A stretch of 64,000 bases of DNA from Candidatus Polarisedimenticola svalbardensis (GTDB lineage Bacteria; Acidobacteriota; Polarisedimenticolia; Polarisedimenticolales; Polarisedimenticolaceae): contig JACXWD010000001.1 in the NCBI GenBank assembly GCA_014764515.1, positions 97,850 to 161,849 on the forward strand. The letters run 5' to 3'. Positions 34,157 through 43,479 of the stretch are shown here, one piece after another. The first letter of the stretch is position 1. Each line of letters begins with the position of its first letter. The notes under the pieces were generated by a model, which was not told where the DNA came from, made no database searches, and saw only the letters and a program-made list of their open reading frames with translations. A program made the translations under genes and the position numbers.

Positions 34157-35809
34157 TCAGTCGACGAAGGTCACCTTGTTGATTTCATGCAATGTGGTCT
34201 TGCCGTTGAATACCTTGGCCAGGGCCGCCTCCCGCAGGAACGTCATACCCTCTTCCTTGGCGGCGCGCTTGATATCCGCCGCCGGGCGGCGCTGCAACAC
34301 CATCTCCTTGATGCGGTCACTCATGTCCAGAAGCTCGGCGATGGCGGTCCTGCCCCGGTAACCGGTGCCGTTGCAGTCGATGCAGCCCTTTCCTTCGTAG
34401 AAAGTGTAGTCCTGGTATTTGTTCGGCTCCAGCGCGGACTCGATCAGCTGCTGCCGGCTGGCACGGACTTCATGCTTGCAGGAGTTGCAGATCAGTCGGA
34501 CCAGGCGCTGGGCCAGAATACAGTTCAGCGCCGAAACGAAGTTGTATGGCTCCACGTTCATGTTCAGGAACCGGCCGACAACGTCCACGACGTTGTTGGC
34601 ATGGACCGTGGTAAACACCAGATGTCCGGTCAGGGCCGACTGGATGGCGATCTGGGCCGTCTCCGCGTCCCGGATCTCACCGACCATCACCTTGTCGGGA
34701 TCGTGCCTCAGGATCGAACGCAGCCCCTTGGCGAACGTCAGCCCCTTCTTCTCGTTCACCGGGATCTGGGTGATGCCCGGGAGCTGGTATTCCACCGGGT
34801 CCTCGATGGTGATGATTTTGTCCTCTTCGTTCCGGATCTCCGAGACGGCGGCGTACAACGTGGTCGTCTTGCCTGAACCGGTTGGCCCGGTGACCAGAAC
34901 CATCCCGTACGGTTCCTTGATGAACCGCCGCAGCCGAACCATTTCCTTGGTCTCGAAACCGCAGACGTCCAGGCTCAGGGAGGAGAACTCCTCACTGGCC
35001 GATTCCTTGTCGAGGATCCGGATGACCGCATCCTCTCCGTGAACGCTGGGCATGATCGAGACTCGAAAATCGATGGTCTTCCCTTTGATGCGGATCTTGA
35101 ACCGGCCGTCCTGGGGGATGCGCTTCTCGGAGATGTCCAGCTCGGACATGACCTTGATCCGGGAGATGATGGTCTGATGGAACTTCTTGTCGATCGGTTC
35201 CATGGCCTGGTACAGCACGCCGTCGATGCGGTACTTGATCACCACTTCACGGTCCCGGGTTTCGATATGGATATCCGAGGTCCGGCGCTGCAGGGCGTTG
35301 AAGATAGTGGAGTCCACCAGCTTGATGATCGGCGAAGAATCCGAGGTCAGCTTGTCGATGGACAGGACCTCTTCCCCGGTCTCCTCATCCTCGGTCACCA
35401 GCTGAATCTTGAACTCTTCCGTCGCCTCGTCCAGCACACGCTGGGACGATTCGCTCTTTTTGAGTATCTCCTGGATCGAGCTCTGGGTGCCCACCGACAC
35501 CTCGATGTTGGCTCCCAGGAGAAGCTCCAGCTCGTCGATCATGAGGACGTCGGTCGGGTCCGCCACTACGACCGAGAGGATCTCAGAATCCCGATGTCGG
35601 GGCACGAAGTTGTAGCGGAACATCAGGTCCACGGGGATGGATCGGAACAGCTCCGGGTCGATCTCGAAATTTTCAAGGTCCAGGTATTCCAGGCCGAGCC
35701 GCTCGGCCAGACGCTGGGCCTGGTACTCCTCCGAGAGGATCTCGCCCTGGTCGTCCGGCTCGATGGCCGGTGTCCGGGTCTCTTCCGCTTTGTTCGTTTC
35801 TTGAGACAT
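34157..35809 (-). CDS. pilB: PilB/GspE assembly ATPase
   Basis: This 550-residue hexameric ATPase has an N-terminal GspE/MshEN-like domain. Its core carries Walker A GPTGSGKTTT near residue 310, Asp box TIEDPVEYQ, Walker B MVGEIRDAETA and His box TTVHANN. A tetracysteine zinc site (CNSC and CIDC) before RGRTAIAELL is the hallmark of the extension-type PilB/GspE group and is absent from PilT. It energises pilus or pseudopilus assembly at the cytoplasmic face. It abuts pilC with no intergenic base. Confidence 0.94.
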   Translation of the reverse strand: MSQETNKAEETRTPAIEPDDQGEILSEEYQAQRLAERLGLEYLDLENFEIDPELFRSIPVDLMFRYNFVPRHRDSEILSVVVADPTDVLMIDELELLLGANIEVSVGTQSSIQEILKKSESSQRVLDEATEEFKIQLVTEDEETGEEVLSIDKLTSDSSPIIKLVDSTIFNALQRRTSDIHIETRDREVVIKYRIDGVLYQAMEPIDKKFHQTIISRIKVMSELDISEKRIPQDGRFKIRIKGKTIDFRVSIMPSVHGEDAVIRILDKESASEEFSSLSLDVCGFETKEMVRLRRFIKEPYGMVLVTGPTGSGKTTTLYAAVSEIRNEEDKIITIEDPVEYQLPGITQIPVNEKKGLTFAKGLRSILRHDPDKVMVGEIRDAETAQIAIQSALTGHLVFTTVHANNVVDVVGRFLNMNVEPYNFVSALNCILAQRLVRLICNSCKHEVRASRQQLIESALEPNKYQDYTFYEGKGCIDCNGTGYRGRTAIAELLDMSDRIKEMVLQRRPAADIKRAAKEEGMTFLREAALAKVFNGKTTLHEINKVTFVD

Positions 35810-37027
35810 CTACATGTTCGCCTTGCCGTACACCTCGATGAGGGGGAGGTAGACCGCCATGAGCATCGTCCCCACCACCAGGGCCATGAACAGAAGCATC
35901 GCCGGCTCGATCAATGCCACCAGCCGGTTGAGTTTGTGATCGATCTCCTCATCGAGAAAATCCGAAACATCGTTCAGCATGTCCACCAGGGCTCCGGTGG
36001 ACTCGCCGACCTTGACCATCTCCACGCCCAGCCCGGAGATGATGCCGGTCTCTTCCAGTGATTCCCAGAGAGACTGCCCTTCCCGGACTTTGCCTGCAAC
36101 CTGGATCAACTTGCGCTCGAACACCGCATTGCCCACCGCCTTGGCCGCCAGGTCCAGCGAGACCACCAGCGGAATACCTCCCGACTGCAGCGTCGCCAGT
36201 GTGCGGGTGAATCGGTTCTGGGCGTAATCCATGAAAATGCCACCGATGATCGGGGCGCGAATCTGCAGGTTGTCGAAAAAGTACCGACCGGCCGGGGTGC
36301 GCTGCCACGCGGTTGCGCCGGCGAACGTGCCGACCACCAGCACCAGGAGGATCTGCCAGTTGGCGGTGCAGAATTCGGCAGTGGCGATCATCACAACGGT
36401 GATCAGCGGAAGTTCGGTTCCGAAGTCGGACAGGAATTCGGTGAACTTGGGGATGATGAAGAACACCATCAGCGCTATCAGGCCGATGGAGAGGGCGAAC
36501 AGGATCACCGGGTAGATCAGGGCGGAGGTGACCTTCTTTTTTACCGACATGACGCTTTTCGAGTATGCAATAAACCGCTTCAGCACCACCGGAACTTCAC
36601 CGGAGCGTTCGCCGGAGGCCAGGCTGGAGTAGTACAGCGGCGGGAACAGGTCTCCCTGGGCCATGAACGCGTCGGACAACGCCTCGCCTGATTTGACCCG
36701 ATCCCGTATATCCAGCAGGGCCCGGCGGAATACCTTGTTCTCCCTCCGTTCCAGGAGAATATCCAGGCTCTGGACGATTGGAAGGCCGGCTTTAAGCAGT
36801 GCGGCCAGTTCCTGGTTGAAAAAGAGAAACTCCCGGGACGACACCCGCGGCCGCAGCCGGAAAACGGAGAGGATCTGCGAGAGGATCGGGCTCTTGCGTT
36901 TCATCTCGAGAACAAGGTAATCCTTCTCCTCCAGCTCCAGCCGCAGACTCTCCTCGCTGGCGGATGTGTAATTCCGCTCGATGATCTCTCCCCTGGCGGT
37001 GGCCAGCCTGCAATAGAAGTCGTGCAT
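35810..37027 (-). CDS. pilC: PilC/GspF inner-membrane platform protein
   Basis: This 405-residue polytopic protein has two T2SSF domains (each with the LSDAFMAQG/LWESLEETG-type repeats and following helices) and at least three transmembrane segments near 170, 220 and 375. PilC is the rotor-like platform contacted by PilB and probably PilT. The gene lies 3 bp after the STN-like gene and directly before pilB. Confidence 0.92.
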   Translation of the reverse strand: MHDFYCRLATARGEIIERNYTSASEESLRLELEEKDYLVLEMKRKSPILSQILSVFRLRPRVSSREFLFFNQELAALLKAGLPIVQSLDILLERRENKVFRRALLDIRDRVKSGEALSDAFMAQGDLFPPLYYSSLASGERSGEVPVVLKRFIAYSKSVMSVKKKVTSALIYPVILFALSIGLIALMVFFIIPKFTEFLSDFGTELPLITVVMIATAEFCTANWQILLVLVVGTFAGATAWQRTPAGRYFFDNLQIRAPIIGGIFMDYAQNRFTRTLATLQSGGIPLVVSLDLAAKAVGNAVFERKLIQVAGKVREGQSLWESLEETGIISGLGVEMVKVGESTGALVDMLNDVSDFLDEEIDHKLNRLVALIEPAMLLFMALVVGTMLMAVYLPLIEVYGKANM

Positions 37028-37030
37028 CGG

Positions 37031-37741
37031 CTACCTCGCCCGCACCTTCAGGGACAGGAACAGCGCTTTCTTCGATCCCGGGTCCCGGGCCGCTCCTACA
37101 ACCAGCAGCCTGCCCATGGGCAGGACGATGCCCTGGGTGTACTGATTTTCGTAGCGCTCGATCCCTTCCGCGGTTCGGATGATTTTCTGCAGGGTGAAGT
37201 CGCCGAACTTGACCTTGCCAAGCCGCTCTTCCACCGCGTCCACGTCGAACACGACGCGATAGTCGTCGGACAGGTTCACCGTCACCCGGCTGCCTTCGGC
37301 ACAGGTCACCGAGCGGCTGCCGATCGGATCGTAGGCGGTCCACTTGGTGAAATCGCCAAGGGTCTCGGTGATGCCACGGACCTCCCGGGAAATCGACCCG
37401 GTGTTGGCATGGCGCCCCGCTTCTTCTTCCCGGCGGTCCGAGCCGATGAACAGGCTGACAGTGACTTCCACGTTCACCGGCGGCACGTCAAAATCTTCGA
37501 GAACCGCACCGACGCGGTCCAGAACTTCGCGGCTATCCTGCACCACCAAACGCTTGAGACGGGGCTGCAGGGATACCGAGCCTTCATCGGAGAGCAGCCC
37601 GGTGATCAGGTCCAGCGCGTCGGGAAGCGATTTGAACTGGATCTGGTACGACCGGGCGGACACCGGGTCGGTATCCCCGGCAGCCATGGCCGCCGGCGCC
37701 AGCACCAGAAGGAGGGCCAGGATCAGCAGTTTCTGTTTCAT
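37031..37741 (-). CDS. Periplasmic STN/secretin-N-like protein
   Basis: This 236-residue exported protein has a signal peptide (cleavage near AMAAG). An N-terminal module with IQFKSLPDALDLITGLL and LVVQDSREVLDRVGAVLEDFDVPP resembles the N0/N1 domains of secretins, but no pore domain follows. The rest is beta-rich and unassigned. It could be an adaptor that meets the secretin N-domains or a sensor for the anti-sigma factor. Its ATG overlaps the anti-sigma stop by 4 bp and pilC begins 3 bp later. Confidence 0.65.
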   Translation of the reverse strand: MKQKLLILALLLVLAPAAMAAGDTDPVSARSYQIQFKSLPDALDLITGLLSDEGSVSLQPRLKRLVVQDSREVLDRVGAVLEDFDVPPVNVEVTVSLFIGSDRREEEAGRHANTGSISREVRGITETLGDFTKWTAYDPIGSRSVTCAEGSRVTVNLSDDYRVVFDVDAVEERLGKVKFGDFTLQKIIRTAEGIERYENQYTQGIVLPMGRLLVVGAARDPGSKKALFLSLKVRAR

Positions 37742-38199
37742 AACTCAATCCTCGAATCGAAGATCATCACCACCTGGGTATCTCCCACGGACAGGTCAAT
37801 TATCTGGGCCTCCCCAGGTGTGAACAGGACCTCCACGTCGGCCAAAGGATAGGAGGCTGCAATGACCGGCGCGGCGGGCCGGTCCCGGAACAACCAGGCT
37901 GCTGAAGGGGCCAGAAGCGCCGCTGCCAGTGCTGCCGCGGCGGCGAGCCGGTACCAGCGGCCGGCGGTGCGCCCGGTCCTGATCGTCCTGTGGATGCCGG
38001 CGGAAAGCCGGTCCAGCGCCAGTTGTTCGGCTGCCTCGTCCACCGCCGGCTGATCCGGCAGCAGCGCGAATATCCGGGAGGCGTCCCCGGCGATCCATGT
38101 ATCTCTGCACCGGGGGCAGGCGGCGATATGCCCCAGCCAGGCATCTCGTTCGTCACCTGTCGCCAGATCCCAGTCGGAAGGAGGTACCGGGTGTGTCAT
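37738..38199 (-). CDS. Zinc-type anti-sigma factor, single transmembrane helix
   Basis: This 153-residue protein has an HxxxCxxC motif (His24, Cys28, Cys31) in its N-terminal domain, as in zinc-associated anti-sigma factors. A transmembrane helix near 83-104 and a short periplasmic beta domain follow. It should hold the ECF sigma at the membrane until a periplasmic signal arrives. It overlaps the sigma gene and the STN-like gene by 4 bp each, so its stoichiometry is coupled to both. Confidence 0.8.
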   Translation of the reverse strand: MTHPVPPSDWDLATGDERDAWLGHIAACPRCRDTWIAGDASRIFALLPDQPAVDEAAEQLALDRLSAGIHRTIRTGRTAGRWYRLAAAAALAAALLAPSAAWLFRDRPAAPVIAASYPLADVEVLFTPGEAQIIDLSVGDTQVVMIFDSRIEL

Positions 38200-38780
38200 G
38201 ATCCCTCCCCGCTGTCGCCGGACGGCACAAGTCCGGGGTATTCCCGGCGGATGCCTTCCCTCAACACACGCCGCGCCTGGAGCAGGTGGTTCCGGACCGT
38301 GGATTCGGTGACGTCCAGCGCTTCCGCAACCTGGGCTGTTGAAAGGCCCTGCAGTTCCCGGAGCACGAACGCCGCCCGCTGCCGTTCCGGCAGTGCCGCC
38401 GAAAGGCGCAGGAACACTTTCTGCAATTCCGCCCGGTTCAGCTGACCTTCCGCATCCGGCCCGGTGACGAACAACCGATCACGGCTCGCATCCGTAAGGG
38501 GCTGGAGAACCCCTCGGGGCCCGGCCTTCCTCGACATGTCAATTGCTGCGTTCACCGTCACCTTGTACAGCCAGGTATCGAACCGACGCGTGTGGTCGTA
38601 TCGATCCAGCGATCGCCAAAGGGTCAAAAAGACCGTCTGGGCCACGTCGTGAGCATCATCCAGGTTTCCGAGGATTCGGAACGCGGCACGTAACACCAGG
38701 CGTCGCTTCAGGTCTACCAGCCGCTCGAAGGCGTCCGTATCTCCTGCCGCGGCTGCCTTGATCAGCTCCGCTTCACCCAT
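38196..38780 (-). CDS. ECF-type RNA polymerase sigma factor
   Basis: This 194-residue protein has region 2 (DAHDVAQTVFLTLWRSLDRYD, then WLYKVTVNAAID) and region 4 (LPERQRAAFVLRELQGLSTAQVAEAL, then ESTVRNHLLQARRVLR) joined by a short linker, the two-domain ECF layout. AGGAAG precedes the ATG. It is the first gene of a run in which nearly every junction to the secretin is overlapping or within 30 bp, so its own transcript would include the pilus machine. The upstream spacer contains a small CCTGA/TCAGG hairpin; I could not assign a confident autoregulated promoter. Confidence 0.88.
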   Translation of the reverse strand: MGEAELIKAAAAGDTDAFERLVDLKRRLVLRAAFRILGNLDDAHDVAQTVFLTLWRSLDRYDHTRRFDTWLYKVTVNAAIDMSRKAGPRGVLQPLTDASRDRLFVTGPDAEGQLNRAELQKVFLRLSAALPERQRAAFVLRELQGLSTAQVAEALDVTESTVRNHLLQARRVLREGIRREYPGLVPSGDSGEGS

Positions 38781-38873
38781 GTCTCACGCTTCCTGTTACG
38801 GACCGGACGGTGGTGCCGTCTACCCGTTTTGCCTGATTTTTCAGGTTGTTGCCACAGACATGCTTCCGAATCC

Positions 38874-38901
38874 AAAAGGAAAGGCCGCCATGCGGCGGCC
38901 T
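38874..38901 (-). terminator. Intrinsic terminator after lon
   Basis: AGGCCGCC at 38882-38889 pairs with GGCGGCCT at 38894-38901 around a 4-base loop. On the minus strand the stem is followed by TTCCTTTT. It lies 60 bp beyond the lon stop and ends the flippase-nrdR-hsp20-lon run before the sigma gene. Confidence 0.7.
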
Positions 38902-38962
38902 ATAAGAGTCTAAATTGTAGAAAACAGGGAACAAACGGTCAAGTTCCCCGGCCCGGCGCGGT

Positions 38963-41386
38963 TCAATGGGCGGTTTCCACCGGCGGACGGGCGCCGGATG
39001 CCCCGGTCCTGAGGGGTGTCCGGCTCTTGTCCACCGCTTCCAGCGCCGCTTCCAGCACCTGCCGGACATCGCTCACCAGGACGAAGTCCATCTCCTTGCG
39101 GATCGATTTGGCAATCTCCTCAAGGTTTTTCTTGTTGGATGCCGGGAGGATCAGGGTCCGGATGCCGTATTGCCGGGCCGCCAGGACCTTTTCCTTGATC
39201 CCGCCCACCGGCAAAACGTTCCCCCTCAGGGTGATCTCACCGGTCATGGCCAGGTCACGGCGGACCTTGCGGTTGGTGAACGCCGAAATCATCGCCGTGG
39301 CCATGGTGATGCCTGCAGACGGCCCGTCTTTTGGGATCGCCCCCTCGGGAACGTGGATATGGATATCCAGGCCGTCGAAGAACCCTTTGGGAAGGCCGAA
39401 ATCAGCGGCATGGGACCGTGTGTAGGACAGGGCGGCCTGTGCCGATTCCTTCATCACGTCCCCCAGCTGTCCCGTAAGGGTCAAACTGCCCTTGCCGTCC
39501 ATCGTGGTGACCTCGATGTGCAGGATGTCGCCGCCCACTTCGGTCCAGGCCAGCCCGGTGACGACGCCGGCCTGGTCGGCCCCCCGGATATCGGTCTTGG
39601 TAACAGGTGCCGGCCCCAGGTAACTGTCCAGGCTGGAGGTGATGATCCTGACGCTGGCCTTGCGCCCTTCAGCCACCTGCCGGGCCACCTTCCGGCAGAC
39701 CCTGGCCAGGGATCGTTCCAGCCCTCTCAGGCCGGCTTCCCGGGTGTACCCGGTGATCATGGCGGACAGGGTGTTGTCCGAGAACTCGATCATCTCCGGA
39801 GTGAGGCCGTTCTCTTCGACCTGTCGCGGCACCAGGTGCTTCCTGGCGATGGCCAGTTTTTCCTCCTGCGTGTACCCGGAGATCCGGATGATCTCCATCC
39901 GGTCCCTGAAGGCGGGCTGGATCGGATCCAGCAGGTTGGCCGTGGTGATGAACATGACGTCGGACAGGTCGTACGGCATCCCCAGGTAGTTGTCCCGGAA
40001 CGTATTGTTCTGCTCCGGATCCAGGACCTCGAGCAACGCCGCCGAGGGGTCGCCACGGAAATCGGATGCGATTTTGTCCACCTCGTCCAGCATGAACACC
40101 GGGTTGCCGGTGCCGGACTGGTGGATGCTCTGCAGAACCCTGCCGGGCATGGACCCGACATAGGTACGGCGATGGCCCCTTATCTCCGCCTCGTCCTTGA
40201 CGCCGCCCAGCGCCAGCCGGATGAACTTCCGGCCCAGGGCCCGTGCAATGGACCGGCCCAGGGAAGTCTTGCCGACTCCCGGAGGCCCTACGAAGCACAG
40301 GATCGGACCCTTGCTCTTCTTTTTCAGTTTGCGAACCGCCAGGTACTCCAGAATCCGTTCCTTGACCTGGTCCAGGCCATGATGATCATCGTCCAGGATC
40401 GCCGCCGCCTTCTCAAGGTCCAGGTTGTCCCGGGTGCGCCGGCCCCAGGGCATGCCGATGAGCCAGTCCAGGTAGTTCCGGACCGTGGAGGCCTCGGCGG
40501 CGTCCGGGTGCATGCGCTCGAGTTTCTTGAGCTGGTTTTCCAGTTCCTCAAAGGCGTATTCCGGCATCTTCGCCTTCTTCGCCCTGGCCCGACAGGAAGC
40601 GATCTCCTCGCTGAGTTCGTTGCCCTCGCCCAGCTCGCTCTGGATCGCCTTCATCTGGTGCCGGAGGTAGTACTCCCGCTGGGACCGGTCCATTTCGTCC
40701 CGGGCCATGGAGTCGATCTCCCGTTGCATGTTCAGGAGATCCATTTCCCGTTTGATCAGATCGTGGACCAGCTTGAGCCTCTCCACCGGATCGACGGTGG
40801 TCAGGATCTCCTGGGATTCTTCGACCTTCAGGTCCAGGTTGGATGCGGTCAGATCGGCCAGGCGCCCTGGATCCTCGAGGTTGTTGGCGATCACCATCAC
40901 TTCGGAAGGCAGGTTCTTCCCAAGGCTGGATGATCGTTCCAGAAGCCTCTTCACCGAGCGCATCAGCGCCTCTTTCTCAATCGAGGCCGGATCCCAGGGA
41001 TGGTCCTCCACCTTCACGATGTTGGCGTGCAGGTGCGGCTGCTGGGCGGTGAACTCGGTGATCCTGGCGCGACAAACACCTTGCACCAGAACCCGGATGC
41101 GTCCGTCCGGGAGCTTGAGCATCCGCATGATGACCGCCACAGTCCCGATTTCGAACAGGTCGGAGGAATCAGGATCTTCCTCGTCCTTGTCCTTCTGGGC
41201 CGTGAGAAGGATCATGCGGTTTCCGGCCAAAGCCTGATCCACCGCCTGGATGGAGATGTCCCGGGCTACCGACAGCGGGGCGATGATGAACGGGTAGACC
41301 ACCATGTCCCGCAGAGGCAGCACCGGCATGTCACCGGGGATATTGACCTGCTCGTCCGCGTCACGGACGATCGGTTCATCGCTCAT
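38963..41386 (-). CDS. lon: ATP-dependent protease Lon
   Basis: This 807-residue LonA has an N-terminal substrate-binding domain (from VLPLRDMVVYPF) and a long helical region. The AAA+ module has Walker A GPPGVGKTS and an FMLDEVDK Walker B. The proteolytic domain has the catalytic Ser in PKDGPSAGIT and a Lys 43 residues later (GGIKEKVLAA). Lon degrades misfolded and regulatory proteins in the cytoplasm. It starts overlapping hsp20 by 4 bp (ATGA), coupling a holdase to the protease. Confidence 0.97.
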   Translation of the reverse strand: MSDEPIVRDADEQVNIPGDMPVLPLRDMVVYPFIIAPLSVARDISIQAVDQALAGNRMILLTAQKDKDEEDPDSSDLFEIGTVAVIMRMLKLPDGRIRVLVQGVCRARITEFTAQQPHLHANIVKVEDHPWDPASIEKEALMRSVKRLLERSSSLGKNLPSEVMVIANNLEDPGRLADLTASNLDLKVEESQEILTTVDPVERLKLVHDLIKREMDLLNMQREIDSMARDEMDRSQREYYLRHQMKAIQSELGEGNELSEEIASCRARAKKAKMPEYAFEELENQLKKLERMHPDAAEASTVRNYLDWLIGMPWGRRTRDNLDLEKAAAILDDDHHGLDQVKERILEYLAVRKLKKKSKGPILCFVGPPGVGKTSLGRSIARALGRKFIRLALGGVKDEAEIRGHRRTYVGSMPGRVLQSIHQSGTGNPVFMLDEVDKIASDFRGDPSAALLEVLDPEQNNTFRDNYLGMPYDLSDVMFITTANLLDPIQPAFRDRMEIIRISGYTQEEKLAIARKHLVPRQVEENGLTPEMIEFSDNTLSAMITGYTREAGLRGLERSLARVCRKVARQVAEGRKASVRIITSSLDSYLGPAPVTKTDIRGADQAGVVTGLAWTEVGGDILHIEVTTMDGKGSLTLTGQLGDVMKESAQAALSYTRSHAADFGLPKGFFDGLDIHIHVPEGAIPKDGPSAGITMATAMISAFTNRKVRRDLAMTGEITLRGNVLPVGGIKEKVLAARQYGIRTLILPASNKKNLEEIAKSIRKEMDFVLVSDVRQVLEAALEAVDKSRTPLRTGASGARPPVETAH

Positions 41387-41823
41387 GATTGTTTCACCTC
41401 GATACCGACGTCTTCACCCCGGCGATTCGGCACCCTGGGGAAGCGGATCTTCAGAAGACCGTCAGAGAGTTCGGCCTCGGCCAGACGTGTATTCACCGGC
41501 ACGCCCAGCTGGATGGAGCGGTGGAAATGACCGAACGACTGCTCCACCTGGACCATGCGGGCGCCTCCGCGAACATCCGGCTCCCGCTTCTCCCCTTCGA
41601 TGATCAGGTTTCCGCTGTTCACCGAAACACCCAGATCTTTCTGCTCCACGCCGGGAATTTCAATTTTTACGACCAGCACGTCGGCAGTCTCAAGAATGTC
41701 CACGTTCGGACTCCAGCCGGTCTCGGCCGTCGGGCTGTTCAGGTCCAGGAGATTCTCGAACAGCCGGTTGATCTCACTCTGGATCCGGGCCACTTCGAGA
41801 AACGGTCCTACGGTCTTGGGCAT
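41383..41823 (-). CDS. hsp20: Hsp20 / alpha-crystallin small heat-shock protein
   Basis: This 146-residue protein has an alpha-crystallin domain (about 40-140), with VDILETADVLVVKIEIPGV and the terminal GLLKIRFPRV strand. It would bind unfolding proteins without ATP. ATG 41823 is favoured because AAGGAG lies six bases upstream; ATG 41841 is nearer the nrdR stop. It is coupled to lon. Confidence 0.92.
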   Translation of the reverse strand: MPKTVGPFLEVARIQSEINRLFENLLDLNSPTAETGWSPNVDILETADVLVVKIEIPGVEQKDLGVSVNSGNLIIEGEKREPDVRGGARMVQVEQSFGHFHRSIQLGVPVNTRLAEAELSDGLLKIRFPRVPNRRGEDVGIEVKQS

Positions 41824-41848
41824 GCTGGGCTCCTTGATCACGCCGGTC

Positions 41849-42343
41849 TCAGCGCGTCTTCTTTTTCTTGGTTCGAGGGTCGGCGATTTTCCGGTACTCC
41901 AGAAGCCCCCTCAACTCGGACATGAACTCCTCCACATCCTCAAACTGCCGGTATACCGATGCGAACCGGACATAGGCGACCTTGTCCAGTTCCCGCAGGC
42001 GTTCCATGACCCATTCGCCGATCCGGCCCGCCTCCACTTCCCTGTCCGGGGCGTCGTGGACCATCTGCTCCACGTCATCCACGATCTTGCTCAATTCCTT
42101 GGCTGGAACCGGTCTCTTCTCACAGGAGATCGACAGGCCGGTCATCAGTTTGTGACGGTCGAACGCTTCCCTTCGGCCGTCCTTTTTGATCACCAGGTAC
42201 GGAATCTCCTCGATACGCTCGTACGAGGTGAAACGGCGTTCGCACTGAAGGCACTCCCGTCGCCGCCGGATGGCGTCGCCGGAGCCGCTCTCCCGGGAAT
42301 CGACCACCCGGTCTTTCAGATGACTGCAGAACGGGCATTTCAC
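41849..42343 (-). CDS. nrdR: Transcriptional repressor NrdR
   Basis: This 164-residue protein has an N-terminal zinc ribbon (MKCPFCSH and CLQCERRF) followed by an ATP-cone domain ([16 protein letters not shown]). NrdR senses ATP and dATP and represses ribonucleotide reductase genes. No reductase gene lies in this window. It overlaps the upstream flippase-like gene by 4 bp; downstream are hsp20 and lon. Confidence 0.95.
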   Translation of the reverse strand: MKCPFCSHLKDRVVDSRESGSGDAIRRRRECLQCERRFTSYERIEEIPYLVIKKDGRREAFDRHKLMTGLSISCEKRPVPAKELSKIVDDVEQMVHDAPDREVEAGRIGEWVMERLRELDKVAYVRFASVYRQFEDVEEFMSELRGLLEYRKIADPRTKKKKTR

Positions 42344-43371
42344 GGCATCTCCTTCATCGGCTCGGCGCCCAGGTTCTTCACTTCCCGAATACCGGACCGG
42401 ATATCGGCCATGGAGTATTTCTCAATCCAGAACAACAACGTACCGAGGACGATGACCGGAACCACCGAAACCAGGTGCAGCAGGATGCCGGCGCCAACCG
42501 CCAGGACCTGGCCGACACCGAACAGCACCACCAGGCCGGCCTTCATCATGGCGTGGTAACCGCCGGCGCCTCCCGGTGTGGGGATCGCCACGCCGACGGC
42601 GAGGATCGGCTGCAGGACGAACACCGCCATGAGGGAGATGTCCACCCCGACCGCTCTGAGCCCGACCCAGGTGGACAGGTTGATCATGAGCCAGCACATC
42701 AGGCTGTGGAACACGATCGGCACGAACAACCGCAGGTCCCGGAATGCGGCGGTGCCCATGGAAACCGAGATCAGGGTCCGGCCGATCCAGCCGACCAACC
42801 GACCCCGGCCTTCAAGGAACGATTCCACCAGGCCGCGCTTCATGGAAATCAGGACCAACGACGACAGCAGCGTGATCGCCGCCAGGAGCAGGAGTACCGC
42901 GGTTACCTGGATCTCGGCGGCATACTCTGCGGCTGCACCGGTGAAGGTGACTGCAAACGTACCGATTGCGAACAGCACGAAGATCGCCATCATGTCCATG
43001 AGCCGGTCCGCCAGGACCGAACCGAGGCAGGGCCCCAGGGGAACCTTCTCCCGTGCGGTAAGCAGCGCCGGCCGCACCAGTTCGCCGAGACGGCCCGGGA
43101 TGACCCAGGTGGTCATATAACCGACGATCACCGCACTGAACATCGGGAGGAACGGGATCCGGGCCTTGACCGGTCTCAGGAGTACTTTCCAGCGCAGTAC
43201 CCGGAAGATGTTGTGGGATATGTTGAGGACACCTGCCAGGGCAAGGCCGGCGATGGAGGCTTTCCCCAGGGACTCGCCCAGAAGCGCCAGGTCGATCCCC
43301 TTGAGAACCCACCAGAACAGGGCGGTGGCGAGAGCCAGGCCGACCAGGTATTTGGATATTTCCTTCAACAC
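42340..43371 (-). CDS. YbhN/AglD-type flippase-like membrane protein
   Basis: This 343-residue polytopic protein has about eight hydrophobic helices. Family motifs include [24 protein letters not shown] and [13 protein letters not shown], typical of the lysylphosphatidylglycerol synthase transmembrane (UPF0104) family. Members act in lipid or glycolipid translocation; the substrate here is unknown. The start is GTG 43371. No Shine-Dalgarno is present, but a promoter at 43378-43406 ends just before it. It heads the nrdR-hsp20-lon run. Confidence 0.85.
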   Translation of the reverse strand: MLKEISKYLVGLALATALFWWVLKGIDLALLGESLGKASIAGLALAGVLNISHNIFRVLRWKVLLRPVKARIPFLPMFSAVIVGYMTTWVIPGRLGELVRPALLTAREKVPLGPCLGSVLADRLMDMMAIFVLFAIGTFAVTFTGAAAEYAAEIQVTAVLLLLAAITLLSSLVLISMKRGLVESFLEGRGRLVGWIGRTLISVSMGTAAFRDLRLFVPIVFHSLMCWLMINLSTWVGLRAVGVDISLMAVFVLQPILAVGVAIPTPGGAGGYHAMMKAGLVVLFGVGQVLAVGAGILLHLVSVVPVIVLGTLLFWIEKYSMADIRSGIREVKNLGAEPMKEMP

Positions 43372-43377
43372 ACGGCG

Positions 43378-43406
43378 AATCTAGGACATATGACGGAAAG
43401 GTTCAA
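43378..43406 (-). promoter_or_regulatory. Sigma-70-like promoter, predicted leaderless transcript
   Basis: On the minus strand TTGAAC (43406-43401), 17 bases, TAGATT (43383-43378). The expected transcript start coincides with GTG 43371 of the flippase-like gene. Confidence 0.45.
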
Positions 43407-43479
43407 CGAAAACCGTAAATCTTTTGCCTGAAAAGGGAAGTCTTTGGCCCCAGGCAGGATATCTTTCGCTGCAAACCGC

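Noticed and set aside
38966..40933. 655-codon plus-strand open frame
   Set aside because: It is antisense to lon and results from high-GC third-position bias.
43423..43455. TGCCTG/CAGGCA inverted repeat after rqcH
   Set aside because: The arms are only 6 bp with a loop of about 20 bases and no T-run, so it is not convincing as a terminator.
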